8,693 nt of DNA from Thermaerobacter marianensis (lineage in GTDB: Bacteria > Bacillota > Sulfobacillia > DYIH01 > DYIG01): contig DYIG01000022.1 in NCBI GenBank assembly GCA_020723725.1, positions 5,893-14,585 on the forward strand, in the 5' to 3' direction. The position numbers and the translations under genes were made by a program. Under the pieces are notes generated by a model, which saw nothing but the letters and a program-made list of their open reading frames with translations, did no database searches and was not told the DNA's origin. Positions 1 through 6,620 of the stretch are shown piece after piece; position 1 is the first letter of the stretch; the number at the start of each line of letters is the position of its first letter.

Positions 1-190
1 GTTCACGCAACTGGCGCTCATGCTCTTCGTCTTCCTCACTAACGGCAGCCGACTGAACGGCAGCGGTTAACACGCCGGCAGTGTAGGCTTCCACACTCTC
101 CATACCGGCTCTATTTGCGAGCACACGTAAACCTTCAATGATAGAAACCGGCAGACGCACCTGCAACGCAACTTCCCGCTCCTCATTCAT
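1..190 (-). CDS. Ribbon-helix-helix-like small protein, C-terminus cut by window edge
   Basis: The gene starts at ATG 190-188 and stays open to the left edge, giving about 63 visible residues. The N-terminus has the shape of a ribbon-helix-helix (CopG/Arc-type) DNA-binding domain: a short strand with alternating residues (VALQVRLP, about residues 7-14), a first helix (about 16-30, ending ANRAGM), and a second helix (about 32-48). An acidic and charged stretch (EEDEEHER, about 52-59) follows. In known RHH proteins the strand pairs with that of a second subunit and sits in the DNA major groove, so a dimeric transcription regulator or an antitoxin is possible. It lies 15 nt after the stop of the upstream GT2 and has its own Shine-Dalgarno site, so it is probably co-transcribed with the two GT2 genes. 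Similarity was judged by eye from the pattern of residues only, and the missing C-terminus could change the call. Confidence 0.6.
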   Translation of the reverse strand, partial: MNEEREVALQVRLPVSIIEGLRVLANRAGMESVEAYTAGVLTAAVQSAAVSEEDEEHERQLRE

Positions 191-195
191 GATAT

Positions 196-203
196 TCACC
201 CCC
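196..203 (-). promoter_or_regulatory. Ribosome binding site of the RHH-like gene
   Basis: GGGGGTGA lies 5 nt before ATG 190 on the minus strand, between the stop of the GT2 gene (206-208) and the start. It fixes the start of this partial gene and suggests independent translation within the operon. Confidence 0.6.
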
Positions 204-205
204 AT

Positions 206-1153
206 TCAAAGCAGAATACTGCCGATCTTGGTCAGCACCTCACGGTCGGAACACCGCGCTACAGAGAAGTCCTGTATTCGCCGTTGCTCCATCTGCCCCC
301 AGGTTGCCGCAGCCAATTCACAGGCCTTTCTGAACCGTAATAAGGATTTGGCATGGCCGGTTAATCGCAAAAAATGATACCCGCGTAAATCCGGATCAGT
401 CAGGTTGGACCAGACGAGGAGGAGGCGCCCCCTCAGATCAATCAATTCCCTGTCGGGGTGCTCGATTAAGGTTAACCGGTTAAAGCCTCTATACGGTGTG
501 CGCCCTATCCAGCTACGGGGCTCGTATACAACCGACCAGCCGAGTTTCCAGGCCCGGTAACTCAGGTCATGGTCCCCCCAGAGGGCGGCGGGTCCAAACG
601 CAGGGTGCACCCCCCCTAGCGCCAGAAACCGTTCCCTGTGAAAGGCGGCGCCGGTCAGGGGTGCGTACCAGGTAGGCCGGGGCGTCATCACGTGCGAGGC
701 GTAGGGCTCACCCGGGGCCAATACCATTTGTTCAAAGAACCCATCCCGGTTGAAGATACAGAGGGACTGCCCCTCTTCCAGTCTGGCGTTTGCCCGTAGC
801 CGCGCCGGTACTACAGCGAACACGGCATCATTGGTGAAGTGGGGAAAGAAGGGCTTCAGTGATTCGGGTCCCAGGTAGAAATTAGCACCCACGAATACGA
901 CGACGTCTGTATGTGTCGCCCTTGCCGCCACCTCCAACATACCCTGTAACCCGATAGGGGGTTCAAGAACCAGCACCCTCACACCGGGAAACACCTTTTT
1001 CAGAAATGCGACACTGCCATCGGTGCTGCCGCAGTCCACGAGTAGAACATGGCACTCCAACCCGGTGTGTAAAGCGGCTTCAATGGCTGGGCGCAGGTTC
1101 TTCTTCAAGGCTTTGAGCCCATTCCGATTAAGGATGACCAGGGTCGCAGTCAA
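206..1153 (-). CDS. GT2-family glycosyltransferase, 315 aa, with altered metal-binding position
   Basis: GT-A fold family 2 glycosyltransferase, expected to transfer a sugar from a nucleotide-sugar donor in the cytoplasm. The N-terminal strand (LVILNRNG) leads into a Rossmann-like region with VDCGSTDGS (residues 39-47), the usual VDNxSTDGS donor-binding motif. PTWYAP (160-165) and WGDHDLSYRAWK (192-203) match its paralogue at 3506-4453; the latter holds the acidic residues expected near the catalytic base. Odd point: where the paralogue has Asp91 in AAD, the normal end of the DxD-like metal site, this protein has Asn91 (GAN), so metal binding may be weak or different. The start is TTG 1153-1151, overlapping the upstream stop as TTGA, with AGAGG about 9 nt before it. 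The alignment with the paralogue begins at the first residue and both are 315 aa, which supports this start. The sugar and acceptor cannot be read from the sequence. Confidence 0.85.
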   Translation of the reverse strand: MTATLVILNRNGLKALKKNLRPAIEAALHTGLECHVLLVDCGSTDGSVAFLKKVFPGVRVLVLEPPIGLQGMLEVAARATHTDVVVFVGANFYLGPESLKPFFPHFTNDAVFAVVPARLRANARLEEGQSLCIFNRDGFFEQMVLAPGEPYASHVMTPRPTWYAPLTGAAFHRERFLALGGVHPAFGPAALWGDHDLSYRAWKLGWSVVYEPRSWIGRTPYRGFNRLTLIEHPDRELIDLRGRLLLVWSNLTDPDLRGYHFLRLTGHAKSLLRFRKACELAAATWGQMEQRRIQDFSVARCSDREVLTKIGSILL

Positions 1154-1962
1154 ATTCCACCGCCTCTTATCCCGAATTTCTCATCCACAAAAACTGGGAG
1201 GAAATGCCCCCATTTCTCCAGGAAACGAGCCCGGTTCAAATTCATGGCCGTTTCGTCCCCGGCAGGGGTGCCCATGACCTCACTGGCCCACTTCCGGTAG
1301 TGAGTCGATTCAGAGGTTATCCAACCGATATGGCGGCAGGAGATATCGACGACAATGTTGACGTAACCCTGGCTCAGGGATAGGAGTGACAATTCAAAAT
1401 CATACATATGGTGGCAGACGTATCTAGCATCAATCCCTCCGGCCTGGTCCAAAATCTCGCGGCAACAGACAATACAAAAGCCGTCCAGCACAGCCACGGG
1501 CATGAATTCCCGCCTCAGGCGCTGACCGTAGGCCTCCGCAAGGAGCATGTTGGAAAAAGAATCGGCACGCCAGGGGTGCTCTGCCAGGCACCACCTTGAA
1601 CCATGCAATCCGGCCACGCCTAACCGGGGTATACGTTCAAAGTAACTCGCAAACCGGAGGTTCCAACCCTTCTCAAAAAGGGCGACATCGTTGTGAATGA
1701 AGGCCAGCAGTTCGCCGGTCGCCGCTTCATAACCCTGGCGGAGTGAGCCCCATACACCCTGGTTCCCCTCATTGCGGATATATTCGAACCGCGGAACCCT
1801 GGGAGCCACCTCGTTGTGAATGAAATCCGGTGTCCCGTCAGTCGAAGAGTTGTCTATTACAATGAGCTCGTAATCCCCTTCGGCATTGGCCAAATTGGCA
1901 TCCCAGCAGTCCCTGGTTTCCTCAAGCTGGTTCATCACCGCTATAATGACCGACAGCAGCAA
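1150..1962 (-). CDS. GT2-family glycosyltransferase, 270 aa
   Basis: Family 2 glycosyltransferase (GT-A fold), first gene of the leftmost minus-strand unit. Visible motifs are the N-terminal strand LSVIIAVMNQ, the donor-binding IDNSSTDGT (residues 36-44), and HND (90-92), the DxD-like metal site. A later DGFCIVCCREIL segment corresponds to the acceptor-side strand, and HMYDFELSL takes the position of the catalytic ED motif. The length of 270 aa fits a single-domain GT2 with no membrane segment. The start is TTG 1962-1960; AAGGAGG at 1978-1972 lies 9 nt upstream and gives strong support. The stop overlaps the next gene's TTG by 4 nt, so the two are probably translationally coupled. Its position matches the GT2 at 2601-3500 in the opposite unit, but the proteins resemble each other only in the usual family motifs. 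The substrate is unknown. Confidence 0.85.
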   Translation of the reverse strand: MLLSVIIAVMNQLEETRDCWDANLANAEGDYELIVIDNSSTDGTPDFIHNEVAPRVPRFEYIRNEGNQGVWGSLRQGYEAATGELLAFIHNDVALFEKGWNLRFASYFERIPRLGVAGLHGSRWCLAEHPWRADSFSNMLLAEAYGQRLRREFMPVAVLDGFCIVCCREILDQAGGIDARYVCHHMYDFELSLLSLSQGYVNIVVDISCRHIGWITSESTHYRKWASEVMGTPAGDETAMNLNRARFLEKWGHFLPVFVDEKFGIRGGGI

Positions 1963-1971
1963 AACCCTCTC

Positions 1972-1978
1972 CCTCCTT
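1972..1978 (-). promoter_or_regulatory. Ribosome binding site deciding a TTG start
   Basis: AAGGAGG on the minus strand, a near-perfect Shine-Dalgarno match, sits 9 nt before TTG 1962. It is the main reason to accept a TTG start for the 270-residue GT2. Confidence 0.75.
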
Positions 1979-2097
1979 AAAGCCTAGTCCACTAATATTG
2001 GGGAACACTGCGGCATGTTACACAAAAAGGGAACCAGGGTCCGAACCCCAGGAGAAGGATGGGCATAGGATGTTTCGATATCGGCTGAACGTCATAC

Positions 2098-2104
2098 GAG
2101 GGGG
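2098..2104 (+). promoter_or_regulatory. Ribosome binding site of the methyltransferase
   Basis: GAGGGGG sits 7 nt before ATG 2112. It favours 2112 over the in-frame upstream ATG 2070, which has a weaker GGAGAAGGA-like site about 10 nt before it. Confidence 0.55.
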
Positions 2105-2111
2105 TTTTGTA

Positions 2112-2588
2112 ATGCCGACTGTAGACCTGGGATGCGGCCAAAACAAACGAGGTGATATCGGCATAGACATCCATCCTTGGCCGAATGTAGACATCGTTTG
2201 CCGCCTGGGCTTTGAGCCGATACCCCTGACACACGGAAGCATCGATAAGGTTTTTGCCTTTGACTTCCTGGAACACCTACCGGCCTCTGTGTATTACAAG
2301 GAGGATGGCTCCTGGAAGGTACACCGGCCACGGATATTCCTGATGAGGGAGATATATCTGATACTAAAACCCGGGGGGCTCTTCGAAAGTTTCACCCCAA
2401 ATTACCCACATGCCACCTGGGCTCAGGACCCCACCCATGAATCCCCTCCGTGGTGCAAAGAATCATGGATGTACTATTGTGGCACCTGGCCCGATCTTAC
2501 CCGCTCATACGGGATCGATTTTGCCTTCAAGATAATCAGCATGCAGGAGGAAGGCGGCCATCTGCGGGTTATCGTACAAAAACCCTAA
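2112..2588 (+). CDS. Class I SAM-dependent methyltransferase, about 158 aa
   Basis: Small Rossmann-fold methyltransferase of the Methyltransf_11/23 type, which uses S-adenosylmethionine to methylate a small molecule or sugar. Motif I is at the very N-terminus (VDLGCGQNKRGDIGIDI, residues 4-20), followed by FDFLEHL (50-56), the usual D..EHL segment after the SAM pocket, and LKPGG (85-89). PNYPHATWAQDPTH (96-109) matches a QDPTH pattern that I recall in cluster-encoded methyltransferases of this class. The chosen start is ATG 2112 because of the GAGGGGG site and because the protein then begins one strand before motif I. ATG 2070 (MFRYRLNV, 172 aa) is a real alternative. It is first in the plus-strand unit, 12 nt before the next GT2, so it probably modifies a sugar in the glycan made by its neighbours. 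The exact target is inferred from context only. Confidence 0.8.
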   Translation: MPTVDLGCGQNKRGDIGIDIHPWPNVDIVCRLGFEPIPLTHGSIDKVFAFDFLEHLPASVYYKEDGSWKVHRPRIFLMREIYLILKPGGLFESFTPNYPHATWAQDPTHESPPWCKESWMYYCGTWPDLTRSYGIDFAFKIISMQEEGGHLRVIVQKP

Positions 2589-2600
2589 GGGTGATGGGAA

Positions 2601-3500
2601 ATGAGCCTTTGCAGCCTGGTAAGCTGTACCCATAACCAGCTTGCCTTTACCAAGCTGTTCATCGACAGTGTCTTTAAATGCACCGACTTTCCTTTTGAAC
2701 TCATTATGGTGGACAACTCTTCAACCGATGGCACCGCGGAGTACCTTTCCGGTTTACAGAACGTGAGGCTCATCCGTAACGACCGTAACTTGGGTTGTTC
2801 CGCAGGGTGGAACCAGGGCATAAAAGCAGCTCAAGGGAATTATGTAATCGTTTGCAACAATGACATTGTGGTAACGCCTGGCTGGTTAAGGGCGCTGATA
2901 ACCGCTCTAGAAGAAGACGACCGCCTGGGAATGGCGGTCCCGGTCAGCAACATCCAGGTAATGCATTTTGATGCCCAATACCCGGAAGAAGCGGTGTATC
3001 TCCGGAAACGGCATAATGCAGGCCCTACCTGGGAGCTGATGGATGTCTCTTACAGCGGGTTCTACAATTTTGCGCGGGCGTTTACGCAGAAATACGGAAA
3101 ACGCCGCCTCTCCCACCCCAGCTTCGAATGTGTCGCCCTCAGGCGCAGCGTAATCGATGATGTAGGGCTTTTCGACGAAGGCTTTGGCTTAGCTTTTATG
3201 GAAGACGTGGACTACGTCCAACGCATCCTTCTCAATCACCGGCATAACCTGGCGGTCAGCTGCGGGTCGGCCTATATCCATCACTTCGGAAACGTTACCA
3301 CCAGCAAGGTGGGGGGCAGCGTCCTGTTTGAACAGGCCAAAAAACACTTCCACTCCAAATGGGCTGGTGTGGATAGCCAGATATATCAGGATTATATTCA
3401 GGGCCGACTCGATCAAAACGATCTGTACGCCTGGCGCAAAAAGCTTTTGCCGAAGTTCCCCTTCCTGTCCAAAGACCCCAACCAGTCTCGCAAGGAGTGA
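2601..3500 (+). CDS. GT2-family glycosyltransferase, 299 aa, with NND and EDVD motifs
   Basis: Canonical GT-A family 2 glycosyltransferase, similar in style to rhamnosyl- or O-antigen-type transferases. It shows VDNSSTDGT (residues 37-45), RNLGCSAGWNQGI (62-74), CNNDIV (85-90) as the metal-binding site, and ECVALRRSVIDDVGLFDEGF (176-195) followed by MEDVDYVQR (200-208), which holds the catalytic acid pair. HHFGN (227-231) is the usual histidine segment at the end of the catalytic domain. All key residues are present, so it should be active. The start is ATG 2601 with an AAGGGTGA-like site 6 nt upstream, overlapping the end of the methyltransferase gene (stop 2586-2588). It ends at 3500, 5 nt before the TTG start of the next GT2, and its own 3' end carries that gene's ribosome binding site. 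Confidence 0.9.
   Translation: MSLCSLVSCTHNQLAFTKLFIDSVFKCTDFPFELIMVDNSSTDGTAEYLSGLQNVRLIRNDRNLGCSAGWNQGIKAAQGNYVIVCNNDIVVTPGWLRALITALEEDDRLGMAVPVSNIQVMHFDAQYPEEAVYLRKRHNAGPTWELMDVSYSGFYNFARAFTQKYGKRRLSHPSFECVALRRSVIDDVGLFDEGFGLAFMEDVDYVQRILLNHRHNLAVSCGSAYIHHFGNVTTSKVGGSVLFEQAKKHFHSKWAGVDSQIYQDYIQGRLDQNDLYAWRKKLLPKFPFLSKDPNQSRKE
3492..3497 (+). promoter_or_regulatory. Ribosome binding site choosing TTG 3506 over GTG 3497
   Basis: AAGGAG at 3492-3497 overlaps the first base of the in-frame GTG 3497, so it cannot serve that codon. It is 8 nt before TTG 3506, a normal distance. It lies within the last codons of the upstream GT2. Confidence 0.75.
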
Positions 3501-3505
3501 TTCGG

Positions 3506-4453
3506 TTGAACTCGACGATCCTGATAGCCAACTGGAATGGGCGTGACCTGCTCGAACAGAACCTGGGGTCGGTAGTGGAAGCCGCCAGATTCGCACTGGG
3601 CAACCACCGGGTCGTCCTGGTGGACAACGCCAGCACCGATGACAGCGTAACGTTTGTGACTTCCCGTTACCCCGGGGTCGAGGTCCTGCCCCTCAAGGAA
3701 AACGGGGGCATTGGTGCGGCCTACAATGCGGGGGCTGGCCTCGCCCAAACCCCCGTCATCGTTTGTCTCGCCGCCGACATACGTGTGCGAAAAGACTTTC
3801 TCGACCCGATCCTGGCGCCGTTTGGCGCGGAAGATACCTTTGCCGTCGCGCCAAAACGCCTCTATCCGGAAGGCAAGGTCGAGGTGGAAGAACTCCTCTG
3901 TTTCTTCAATCAGTCCGGCTTCTTTGAACAAATACAGCCCGGAATGGGCCAGCCCGACACGGGGCGGGTTACCTCGGTCCGACCGACATGGTACGCCCCT
4001 CTGGCCGCTGCGGCCTTCCGCCTTGACACCTTTGTTAACCTTGGCGGCTTTGACCCAATCTTCAGCCCGGCGGCATTCTGGGGGGAACACGACCTATCCT
4101 ACAGGGCATGGAAGCGGGGTTTTAGCGTCCTTTATCAACCAGCAAGCATGGTTACCCATACCTTCGGGGACCAACTCAGGAGGCGCTTCACCACCCGGGA
4201 ACTGGACCTGATGAACCGCGTTGGCCGTCTGATCCTGATGTCCGCCAACCTGACCGATCTAGACCTGCTTAAATTCTATGTTGACAGAGTGGCGGAGTTG
4301 GTCGCGATATCACCAGAATGGCAGGAGGCATTTTCCCTATTTCTCGCGCACAAAGACCGCATCGAAAACCGTCGGCTGCAAGACCTCCAGGCCCTGAAGC
4401 GCTCGGACCGGGATGTTCTCGCGATAATCGGCGGGATTCATGCACTGGTCTGA
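3506..4453 (+). CDS. GT2-family glycosyltransferase, 315 aa, paralogue of the gene at 206-1153
   Basis: GT-A family 2 glycosyltransferase with an intact motif set: VDNASTDDS (residues 39-47), AAD ending at Asp91 as the metal site, LCFFNQSGFFEQ (131-142), PTWYAP (160-165) and FWGEHDLSYRAWK (191-203). The C-terminus has RRLQDLQALKRSDRDVL, matched by RRIQDFSVARCSDREVL in the paralogue. The first 220 residues align with the paralogue without a gap; I count about 94 identities by hand. The start is TTG 3506, not GTG 3497: AAGGAG is 8 nt upstream, the N-terminus MNSTILIANWNG then lines up with MTATLVILNRNG, and both proteins become exactly 315 aa. It is last in the plus-strand unit, and its final 16 bp overlap the end of the convergent GT4 gene. 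The sugar and acceptor are unknown. Confidence 0.88.
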   Translation: MNSTILIANWNGRDLLEQNLGSVVEAARFALGNHRVVLVDNASTDDSVTFVTSRYPGVEVLPLKENGGIGAAYNAGAGLAQTPVIVCLAADIRVRKDFLDPILAPFGAEDTFAVAPKRLYPEGKVEVEELLCFFNQSGFFEQIQPGMGQPDTGRVTSVRPTWYAPLAAAAFRLDTFVNLGGFDPIFSPAAFWGEHDLSYRAWKRGFSVLYQPASMVTHTFGDQLRRRFTTRELDLMNRVGRLILMSANLTDLDLLKFYVDRVAELVAISPEWQEAFSLFLAHKDRIENRRLQDLQALKRSDRDVLAIIGGIHALV

Positions 4454-5490
4454 ATTAAGTTCCGGTAATAAGCCAGGTGACGGGACCCGATGTTCTGCCA
4501 GTTGCACTCCATAATGCAGCGGTCAATGTTGCGGATTAACGCCTGCTCTCTGCCATCGTCCTCCAGTATGGCACGCACGGCCGCAACGATATGTGATGGT
4601 GATGGGTCCGGTATCCGCAGAACCTCTTCCCCCAGGTCGGAAAAATAGCTCGTATTAGTCACTACAATGGGCCGCCGTGCCGCCAGCATCAAACGGACGG
4701 CCGCCGATGCCTGAACACCGGCTATTTCGCTATACGGGAGTACGTTTACATCCATGGCATGAAGACGCCTGACAAGTTCGTCCTCGGGCAGGTACTCCGG
4801 CACTAATCGGGCGCCTTCCCAAAGGCCATGGGTTTCAAAAAAACGGTTAAACTCATTAAAAGCCCTTCTTGAACCGTCATTATGTGCCACTGTTGCAAAG
4901 AGAAAGAGGTGTAAATTGGGATAAACCTGCCTTAATTCGCACGCTGCTAACCCGAGTGGCTCAAGCCCTTTGTGCCGGTGGATAAACCCAAAATAGCCTA
5001 TAGCAGGCTGCCCCCTCGCCAGGCCCAAGGCATTACGTATCTGCTCCCGTTCCGGCAACGTAACGATGGGCACGCCGATGGGTATTACATGAATCCGGGA
5101 AGGGTCCACCCCCTCCTGCAGAAGCCCCTGCCTTATGGCCGGCGAGGTGGCAATCAGATAGGGGATCTTCCCCTGAAGGTGGCGATTGGCGTAGACCGCC
5201 CCAGGGGTATAGGAGTGCACCGTCACCACACTGGGAACGCCTGCCCTGGCCAACCTCCTAACAGTTTCTGCCATGGCTCCCGCATCTATCAGACTATACT
5301 CGTATTGGAAATGCACCACCTTGAGGTTGGCGACGGCCGCCTCCGACACCAGGTCGTGTATCGGCATGTTCAGAACCTGGACCTCCTGACCCAAGCCTGA
5401 AAGGGAATGGCAGAGGTTCCTGGTGTATTCGGCAACACCACATGGTGTGCCCCAGGAAGGGACATAGAATCCTAGTCTCAACGCTTCCAT
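4438..5490 (-). CDS. GT4-like (GT-B fold) glycosyltransferase, 350 aa
   Basis: Retaining-type GT-B glycosyltransferase of the GT4 group. The N-terminal acceptor domain starts LRLGFYVPSW with the glycine-rich GTPCGVAEYTRNL (residues 14-26), typical of GT4. VVTVHSYTPG (88-97) and TSPAIRQGL (115-123) are usual mid-domain segments, and HVIPIGVPI marks the passage to the donor domain. GYFGFIHRHKG (165-175) is the donor-side strand with the conserved Lys-Gly. Odd point: the C-terminal donor motif EX7E is not canonical. The region reads SEIAGVQASAAVRLMLAARRPIVV (254-277), where the second Glu position seems to be Leu. Start ATG 5490 has AAAGGGG just upstream and is 10 nt after the previous stop. It is the last gene of the long minus-strand unit and is convergent with the GT2 at 3506-4453. 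The sugar donor and acceptor are unknown. Confidence 0.85.
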   Translation of the reverse strand: MEALRLGFYVPSWGTPCGVAEYTRNLCHSLSGLGQEVQVLNMPIHDLVSEAAVANLKVVHFQYEYSLIDAGAMAETVRRLARAGVPSVVTVHSYTPGAVYANRHLQGKIPYLIATSPAIRQGLLQEGVDPSRIHVIPIGVPIVTLPEREQIRNALGLARGQPAIGYFGFIHRHKGLEPLGLAACELRQVYPNLHLFLFATVAHNDGSRRAFNEFNRFFETHGLWEGARLVPEYLPEDELVRRLHAMDVNVLPYSEIAGVQASAAVRLMLAARRPIVVTNTSYFSDLGEEVLRIPDPSPSHIVAAVRAILEDDGREQALIRNIDRCIMECNWQNIGSRHLAYYRNLIQTSA

Positions 5491-5500
5491 TACACCCCTT

Positions 5501-6613
5501 TCAGCCTCGACCGAAGAGCCGCTGCATCACGACCCTGGCACTATTCTCCCAGGTCAAACGATGTATCAGGTCCTCGCGCCCGCGCCTCGCCTTGGCCCTG
5601 GCCTCTTCCCGATGTTCGAAAACATAACGGAGGAGCCGCCGGGTATCTTCCAGGCTTGGCACTGCCCAGTTGGAACCTCCGTAAATGTAGTCGTTGGGGA
5701 TGCCGAACATCGGCACTGGCTCGAGCCCTTTGATGGGTATCGGATAGCAGTTATCGTCACTCAGAAAATCGAGGTGACCGGACCAGGCGGTGGTGATAAC
5801 AGGTATCCCCATGGCCAAGGCCTCCAGCGCCGGGTGGTTCCACCCCTCCCCCCTTGTGGGAAGCACGTAGCAATCCGCCGCGGCATACAGGGAAGGTATC
5901 TGCTCAGGCCTTATCACCCGGCTGAGTACAATTACGTGTGGCGGTTCGGGGTTGCCCACCTCACTGATAAGCTGTTTAATGGCATTCTTGAACACAGAAC
6001 CTGTGGGGTCGTAGTTTGAATTGTCATAGGTCTTCAGAAGGAGCGAAACATCCTCCCGGCCCGAGAATTCATGGAAATAGGCTCTTAACAGAATGTCGTG
6101 ACCTTTGCGAGGAATCCACTCAAAATTGGACAGAAACACAAACCCCCTGCGCCCAGGGATGGGTATTGGGGCGGTGTTGGGGTTAAACCGTTGCGGATAA
6201 GTCCCCAGTGGAACCACGTGGAGTTTGTGTGTCTCCACACCGCTGTTGGCAAAGGTATGATAGTTGAAGCGCGTCGGCACCCAGACCTCGTCCATGGCGT
6301 TGCATAGTCGCACCCAAAGGTCGGGGATGCGGTCGGTTTCCAGCATGGTCCAACCTATGGACCGCCGGTGCGGGTGTTTCTGGAAGGTGTTGGCTACCGT
6401 AATGTATAGGAGGTCGCCCCCTGGATCCGGGCGCTTCAGCATTTCTGCCAGGTGCTTCTTCTCCTCAGGAGACAGGTCAATCTGAGCCGCCCCCCAGGGG
6501 GTGGGTTTAACTGACACCATTACCCCAAGCCGCTCGAGTTCCATGGCAATGCTCCGCGTGTGATAGGCGTACCCCGAGGCGTCGAACAGGGGTCCGATGA
6601 TTGTAACCTTCAT
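5501..6613 (-). CDS. GT4-family (GT-B fold) glycosyltransferase, 370 aa
   Basis: GT-B glycosyltransferase of the GT4 group. The N-terminal strand VTIIGPLFDASGYAYHTR (residues 3-20) has the glycine-rich loop that contacts the acceptor. SNFEWIPRKGHDILLRAY (162-179) includes the Arg-Lys pair that binds donor phosphates. GEGWNHPALEALAMGIPVIT (255-274) is a clean EX7E motif (Glu256 and Glu264), the donor-binding and catalytic feature of the family, so the enzyme should be active. A start at ATG 6613 begins the protein directly at the first strand and leaves 7 nt after the upstream stop. An in-frame TTG at 6664 would add 17 residues overlapping the upstream gene and has no family support. The ribosome site is modest (GGGAG about 11 nt upstream). 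It probably acts in sequence with the adjacent GT4 on one oligosaccharide. Confidence 0.88.
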   Translation of the reverse strand: MKVTIIGPLFDASGYAYHTRSIAMELERLGVMVSVKPTPWGAAQIDLSPEEKKHLAEMLKRPDPGGDLLYITVANTFQKHPHRRSIGWTMLETDRIPDLWVRLCNAMDEVWVPTRFNYHTFANSGVETHKLHVVPLGTYPQRFNPNTAPIPIPGRRGFVFLSNFEWIPRKGHDILLRAYFHEFSGREDVSLLLKTYDNSNYDPTGSVFKNAIKQLISEVGNPEPPHVIVLSRVIRPEQIPSLYAAADCYVLPTRGEGWNHPALEALAMGIPVITTAWSGHLDFLSDDNCYPIPIKGLEPVPMFGIPNDYIYGGSNWAVPSLEDTRRLLRYVFEHREEARAKARRGREDLIHRLTWENSARVVMQRLFGRG

Positions 6614-6620
6614 GGGCGAT

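Larger units (their letters stand above)
1963..2111. other. Divergent intergenic region between two glycosyltransferase units
   Basis: This 149-bp stretch lies between a minus-strand unit and a plus-strand unit, so it should hold both promoters unless transcription enters from further away. TAATAT at about 1994-1999 resembles a -10 box, but I see no matching -35 at the right distance on either strand. The two ribosome binding sites at its edges are clear. A longer in-frame N-terminus of the methyltransferase, from ATG 2070, would reach into it. Confidence 0.5.

Noticed and set aside
1990..2000. Promoter around TAATAT in the divergent region
   Set aside because: No -35 box at 16-18 bp on either strand; the match to a -10 alone is too weak to annotate.
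2033..2051. T-arm-like sequence (GGGTCCGAACCC) suggesting a tRNA or a tRNA relic
   Set aside because: Only a 4-bp stem, the GTTCRA loop is not matched on either strand, and no acceptor or anticodon arm is present.
1998..2111. Longer methyltransferase start at TTG 1998 (196 aa)
   Set aside because: No ribosome site before 1998, and the added residues have no methyltransferase character. ATG 2112 has GAGGGGG at 7 nt; ATG 2070 remains a second option.
3497..3505. GTG 3497 as start of the 315-residue GT2
   Set aside because: AAGGAG overlaps the GTG itself. TTG 3506 has the proper spacing and makes the protein match its paralogue in length and N-terminus.
206..4453. Invertible segment driven by recombination between the GT2 paralogues
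   Set aside because: At about 43% protein identity the DNA copies are too diverged for efficient homologous exchange, and no long identical inverted repeats were seen at the borders.
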